A stretch of DNA of 7,773 nt. It comes from a bacterium. Lineage in GTDB: Bacteria > Nitrospinota_A > UBA7883 > JACRGQ01. Location of the stretch: NCBI GenBank assembly GCA_021815535.1, contig JAKAGL010000110.1, positions 1 to 7,773 of the forward strand, given 5' to 3'. A program made the translations under genes and the position numbers. Positions 5,025-7,773 of this stretch are shown here, in pieces; the stretch's first letter is position 1, and each line of letters starts with the position of its first letter. The notes beneath the pieces were generated by a model that made no database searches, had not been told where the DNA came from, and saw nothing but the letters and a program-made list of their open reading frames with translations.

Positions 5025-6785
5025 ATGGGAGTGTTCGATCTTTTAGGGACCGCCAAAAAAGCAAAACAGAAGATTGATGCCGGGATCGCCCACCTCGATA
5101 AAAAAGAGGCGGGGGAAGCGCTGGCCTGTTTTGAAGAAGCGGCCAAGCTTGACCCAAAGAACGCCGAATGCTGGTTCCAGTTTGGCGCGGCAAAAGCGGC
5201 CCTGATGAAACGGGAGGACGCCATCAGGGATTTCACCGAGGCGATCAAGCTGGACCCCGCCCATGCCCTCGCCTACGGCACCCGCGGTTACATGAAGGTG
5301 CAATTGAACCGCTTTTCCGACGCGGTGGCCGACTTCAACGACGCGATACGGCTGAAGCCGGATATGGCAATGGCCTATTACAACCTCGGCTCGGCCCGCT
5401 TCAAGATGGAGCAGTATGAAGAGGCGGCGCAGGATTACGCCCAAGCGCTGAAGATCCACCGGCAACATCCGGGCATCTGGTACGCCAGCGGCAAGGCCAA
5501 AGAGGCGCTTGGAAAGAAGGAAGAGGCCGCCGCCGATTTCTCCGAAGCGGTAAAGCTGGATCCCAAAAACCACAAAGCCTACTTCCGGCGCGGTGTCCTG
5601 CTGTATGGCATGGGCAAGCTGCGCGAAGCGTTGGCCGACCTCGACAAGTCGATAGCGATGGAACCGAATTATCCGTGGGCCTACTACCACCGCGGCAACG
5701 CCCGCTCCCGCGTGGGGCTGAAAGAGGAATCGATACAGGATTACGACGAAGCGATACGCCTGCTTCCCAGAAACGCCATGGCCTACTACAACCGGGGCAA
5801 CAGCCTTTTTGCGCTGAAACGGTACAGGGAAGCAATCGACGATTACAACAAGGCATTGAAGCTGGACAGCACCCTTACCGTCGCCTATTACAGCCGGAGC
5901 ACCGCGCGGATGCTGGCCGGCGAACGGGAAAAAGCGGTGAAAGACCTCGACATCTTCGTGCAGATGAGCGAGAACAGCGTGGGCGGCTCGCAGCGAATGC
6001 GCGAGGAAGCGATGCGCTACCTTGAAGAGCTGAAAAAATCCGAGACGGGGCAGATCAAGATGCCCGATACCTCCGAAGCGACCGTCCGGATGGAGGCCAT
6101 CAAAGACGAAGAAGCATTCAAGGTGATGGATAAAAAACTGGCCGATGGCATCAAGGAACAGAAATTCGAGGCCATACTGTTCATCGACATCTGCAAATCG
6201 ACCAACCTTATCGACAGCTATGGTGAACTGCACTATTTCGAAAAAGTGCAATCGGTGGTGGACAAGCCCTTGAACGACCTGAAAAAAAAGTTCGCATGCC
6301 AGTTTGAAAAAAGCACCGGCGACGGGTACATGCTCACGTTCAACGATTGCGCCAACGCCATGAACCTGGCCGTTTCGCTTATGCTGGCGCTGGACCACCA
6401 CAACGCATCGCTGGAAGACCGATCACAGCGCATCGACCTGCGCATCGGCATCGATTGCGGCCAGGTCATCGTGAAAGAGCTGGATAATGACCGTATCGGC
6501 GATGCCGCGAACGTGGCGAAACGGATAGAAGGGCTGATGCAGGACTCTTTTGTTGAATTCGCCGAAGGAAGCGGAAAAGCATTCCGCGAAAAAAACCGCG
6601 TATTCTGCAGCGCCAAGGTGATGACGATGCTGGGCGACGCGCCGCATATCAAACACGCCGAGGTCGGCTGGTCGGAGCTGAAAGGCAAGATCGGCGTCCG
6701 CTATCAGATCCACGAGGTGTTCTGGGAAAAATCGCAGCCCGGAAGCGGTGCCCACACCCTCTCCACCACCGTCCTCAAGGTCTGA
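5025..6785 (+). CDS. TPR-repeat protein fused to a class III adenylyl cyclase domain
   Basis: The predicted product makes cAMP from ATP, with a large protein-interaction module in front. I use ATG 5025 (586 residues, MGVFDLLGTA); an in-frame TTG at 4989 would add 12 unlikely residues. Residues 13-318 are nine tandem TPRs in an exact 34-residue period, most ending in forms of KLDPKN. Residues 320-380 are a charged linker. The cyclase domain is about 381-567. It has the metal aspartates Asp388 (FIDICKST) and Asp433 (KSTGDGYM), the adenine-selecting pair Lys429 and Asp489, and the transition-state residues Asn496 and Arg500 (IGDAANVAKRIE). Spacing fits the mycobacterial Rv1625c pattern (K-x3-D; D-x6-N-x3-R). 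RIGIDCGQ (473-480) replaces the usual RIGIHTG. There is no signal peptide or membrane helix, so it is cytosolic. Cyclase family is certain; activity is inferred from intact residues; the partner bound by the TPRs is unknown. Confidence 0.92.
   Translation: MGVFDLLGTAKKAKQKIDAGIAHLDKKEAGEALACFEEAAKLDPKNAECWFQFGAAKAALMKREDAIRDFTEAIKLDPAHALAYGTRGYMKVQLNRFSDAVADFNDAIRLKPDMAMAYYNLGSARFKMEQYEEAAQDYAQALKIHRQHPGIWYASGKAKEALGKKEEAAADFSEAVKLDPKNHKAYFRRGVLLYGMGKLREALADLDKSIAMEPNYPWAYYHRGNARSRVGLKEESIQDYDEAIRLLPRNAMAYYNRGNSLFALKRYREAIDDYNKALKLDSTLTVAYYSRSTARMLAGEREKAVKDLDIFVQMSENSVGGSQRMREEAMRYLEELKKSETGQIKMPDTSEATVRMEAIKDEEAFKVMDKKLADGIKEQKFEAILFIDICKSTNLIDSYGELHYFEKVQSVVDKPLNDLKKKFACQFEKSTGDGYMLTFNDCANAMNLAVSLMLALDHHNASLEDRSQRIDLRIGIDCGQVIVKELDNDRIGDAANVAKRIEGLMQDSFVEFAEGSGKAFREKNRVFCSAKVMTMLGDAPHIKHAEVGWSELKGKIGVRYQIHEVFWEKSQPGSGAHTLSTTVLKV
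5061..5978 (+). repeat. Nine tandem TPR units, 102-bp coding period
   Basis: These nine back-to-back units of exactly 34 codons lie inside the cyclase gene. They start at residues 13, 47, 81, 115, 149, 183, 217, 251 and 285, with no insertion or gap between units. Each shows the TPR pattern: a small residue or Trp/Tyr near position 4, Gly/Ala at 8, Ala at 20 and Pro near 32. Units 3, 4, 7 and 8 share the AYY/AYG-x-RG/LG opening. Unit 5 lacks the consensus Ala-x-Ala-Tyr start (PGIWYASG) and unit 9 lacks the terminal Pro. At DNA level the units are diverged, so this is old protein duplication rather than a recent DNA repeat. Confidence 0.9.
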
Positions 6786-6856
6786 TAACCGCGTCACATT
6801 ATTGAAAAATGGGCGGAAAGCCTGTTGATTAATGCGGTCTGCCACCTGCGCAGGCC

Positions 6857-6874
6857 GGAAAAACCGCTTTTTCC
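6857..6874 (+). terminator. Weak hairpin after the cyclase gene, possible terminator
   Basis: GGAAAAA (6857-6863) pairs with TTTTTCC (6868-6874) around a CCGC loop, about 70 bp after the cyclase stop. The A-run/T-run symmetry is terminator-like in either direction, but the stem has only two G-C pairs and no long U-tract follows. It would separate cyclase transcription from the guaB promoter that begins 8 bp later. Confidence 0.3.
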
Positions 6875-6881
6875 TTTCCCA

Positions 6882-6911
6882 TTGGCATACCTTGTGGCTA
6901 ATTATTATAAC
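6882..6911 (+). promoter_or_regulatory. guaB: Likely sigma70-type promoter of guaB
   Basis: TTGGCA (6882-6887) and TATAAC (6906-6911) lie 18 bp apart and each matches the sigma70 consensus 5/6, the best pair in the window. The predicted start near 6918 gives a 5' leader of about 136 nt before ATG 7054. It lies in AT-rich sequence as expected. It has not been tested against the organism's own promoter set. Confidence 0.5.
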
Positions 6912-6988
6912 TTCTTTAAATTCCTTGCCTCACCTCCCTACTAATGCTACTATTGGCGACTAATCGCACAAAGGGTGTAAATATTAAA

Positions 6989-7018
6989 GAGGTATTTTTA
7001 AATAACTCCTTTATTTTT
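6989..7018 (+). terminator. Terminator-like hairpin in the guaB leader
   Basis: GAG-G-TATT(T) starting at 6989 pairs with (A)AATA-A-CTC ending at 7008: eight pairs with one G-A mismatch and a 4-base TTTA loop. A U-rich tail follows directly (7010-7018, TTTATTTTT). It lies between the predicted promoter and the guaB ATG. The stem is AT-rich and weak, so it could be inefficient, act as an attenuator, or be chance in AT-rich DNA. Confidence 0.35.
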
Positions 7019-7053
7019 AACGGCTTAACTTTTAGCTGGCGGACAGAAACCTA

Positions 7054-7773
7054 ATGCTTGACCATCCTTTAAAAGAGTACCTCACATTCGATGATGTGTT
7101 GTTACTTCCCGGCAGATCCACCGTACTGCCGAAAGACGTGAAAGTTGCGACACGCCTGACCAAAACGCTTCGCCTTAGCACGCCGCTCATATCAGCGCCG
7201 ATGGATACCGTCACCAGCTCGCGCCTGGCCATCGCTTTGGCGCAAGAGGGAGGCATCGGCATCATCCACAAGAACCTGAAGATCCCCCGCCAGGCGGAGG
7301 AAGTGGAACGGGTGAAGCGTTACTCCAGCGGCATGATCGTCGATCCAATCACCCTCTCCCCAAAGCAGAGCATCAGGGAAGCGCTGGAGATCAAGCAAAA
7401 ACACAACATCAGCGGCATACCGATCGTTGAAGGGGGCAGAGCGGTCGGCATTTTGACCAACCGCGACCTCCGCTTCGAAACCCGGATGAACGCGCTCATA
7501 GAAGAGGTCATGACCAAGCAGGATAAGCTGGTCACCACCCGCATCGGCACCACGCTGGACAAGGCAAAGGAACTCTTACACAAGCACCGCATAGAAAAAC
7601 TGCTGGTGGTTGATAACAATGGGTTCCTCAAGGGCCTCATCACCGTCAAAGACATCGAAAAATCCATCGCCTATCCCAATTCGGCAAAAGACGAAGTGGG
7701 ACACCTCCTTGTGGGGGCCGCCGTCGGCGTGGGGGCGGACCGCGATGAACGGGCCGCCGCGCTGGTAAAGGCG
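7054..7773 (+). CDS. guaB: IMP dehydrogenase, N-terminal part (runs off window)
   Basis: IMP dehydrogenase oxidises IMP to XMP with NAD+, the committed step of GMP synthesis, in the cytosol as a tetramer or octamer. The first 240 codons are present. They start MLDHPLKEYLTFDDVLLLPG, then STVLPKDV (22-29), SAPMDTVT (47-54), IALAQEGGIGIIHKN (60-74) and RQAEEVERVK (79-88), all classic IMPDH core segments. Two CBS domains, the usual regulatory insert, lie at about 93-145 and 153-205. The core resumes with LLVGAAVGVGADRDERAAALVKA (218-240). The NAD/IMP loop and catalytic Cys are beyond the window. ATG 7054 is the only sensible start: an in-frame TAG lies at 7033-7035, and only a CTG lies between. 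The ribosome site is poor (GGCGGA, 7039-7044, with wide spacing). The 268 bp upstream hold a promoter and a hairpin that may regulate it. Confidence 0.97.
   Translation, partial: MLDHPLKEYLTFDDVLLLPGRSTVLPKDVKVATRLTKTLRLSTPLISAPMDTVTSSRLAIALAQEGGIGIIHKNLKIPRQAEEVERVKRYSSGMIVDPITLSPKQSIREALEIKQKHNISGIPIVEGGRAVGILTNRDLRFETRMNALIEEVMTKQDKLVTTRIGTTLDKAKELLHKHRIEKLLVVDNNGFLKGLITVKDIEKSIAYPNSAKDEVGHLLVGAAVGVGADRDERAAALVKA

Larger units (their letters stand above)
6786..7053 (+). other. AT-rich intergenic region between the cyclase gene and guaB
   Basis: No gene is visible in these 268 bp. The region is clearly more AT-rich than the flanking coding sequence, especially 6900-7035. It contains, in order: a 10-bp palindrome CCTGCGCAGG (6845-6854); a hairpin (6857-6874); a sigma70-like promoter (6882-6911); a tiny GCGA/TCGC hairpin (6956-6967); and a terminator-like hairpin with a U-rich tail (6989-7018). 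The presumed guaB leader is therefore about 135 nt, long for a gene with no known riboswitch that I recognise here. Confidence 0.6.

Noticed and set aside
5043..6401. Open frame of 452 codons on the minus strand opposite the TPR-cyclase gene
   Set aside because: It lies antisense to a clear domain-bearing gene. Its His/Val/Phe/Gly-rich translation is the usual shadow of GC-rich TPR codons, with no recognisable domain.
6845..6854. CCTGCGCAGG perfect palindrome as an operator or recombination site
   Set aside because: A single 10-bp palindrome in a GC-rich stretch with no second copy in the window; not enough to call a site.

Overview
The window reads as chromosome of a Gram-negative, moderately GC-rich bacterium. 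An outer-membrane-factor gene in a tripartite efflux operon shows there is an outer membrane. The lineage cannot be fixed from the sequence alone. There are no rRNA, tRNA, CRISPR, IS or phage signatures.

Left part (1-3636, minus strand): a heavy-metal efflux operon of the Cus/Sil (HME-RND) type, read right to left. It begins with a small, unrecognised, secreted or membrane-anchored Cys/His/Met-bearing protein (3310-3636). After a 143-bp structured gap come a CusC/TolC-like outer-membrane factor (1859-3166), a CusB-like periplasmic adaptor (349-1869) and the N-terminus of a CusA-like RND pump, cut by the window edge (1-346). The three efflux genes are tightly coupled: cusC and cusB overlap by 11 bp, and cusB and cusA are 2 bp apart. 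The CusA motif DAIPDLSDAQV and the Met-rich features of CusB point to Cu(I)/Ag(I) rather than Co/Zn/Cd. No separate cusF metallochaperone is seen here. CusB instead carries a Met/His-rich C-terminal tail that may bind metal.

Divergent control region (3637-3746): about 110 bp between the cus-side small gene and the rightward genes. It holds an 8-bp direct repeat with a 19-bp period and a GC-rich inverted repeat. Both are candidate regulatory sites.

Right part (3747-7773, plus strand): a GT87-type polytopic glycosyltransferase; a protein with nine tandem TPRs fused to a class III adenylyl cyclase domain whose six canonical catalytic residues are all present; then a 268-bp AT-rich gap with a good sigma70-like promoter and a terminator-like hairpin; then the first 240 codons of guaB (IMP dehydrogenase), cut by the window end.

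The efflux genes clearly work as one machine. The glycosyltransferase, cyclase and guaB share a strand, but nothing visible ties them to one pathway. The items most worth a second look are the small leader protein of the cus operon, the CusB Met/His tail, the TPR-cyclase fusion, and the leader hairpin upstream of guaB.
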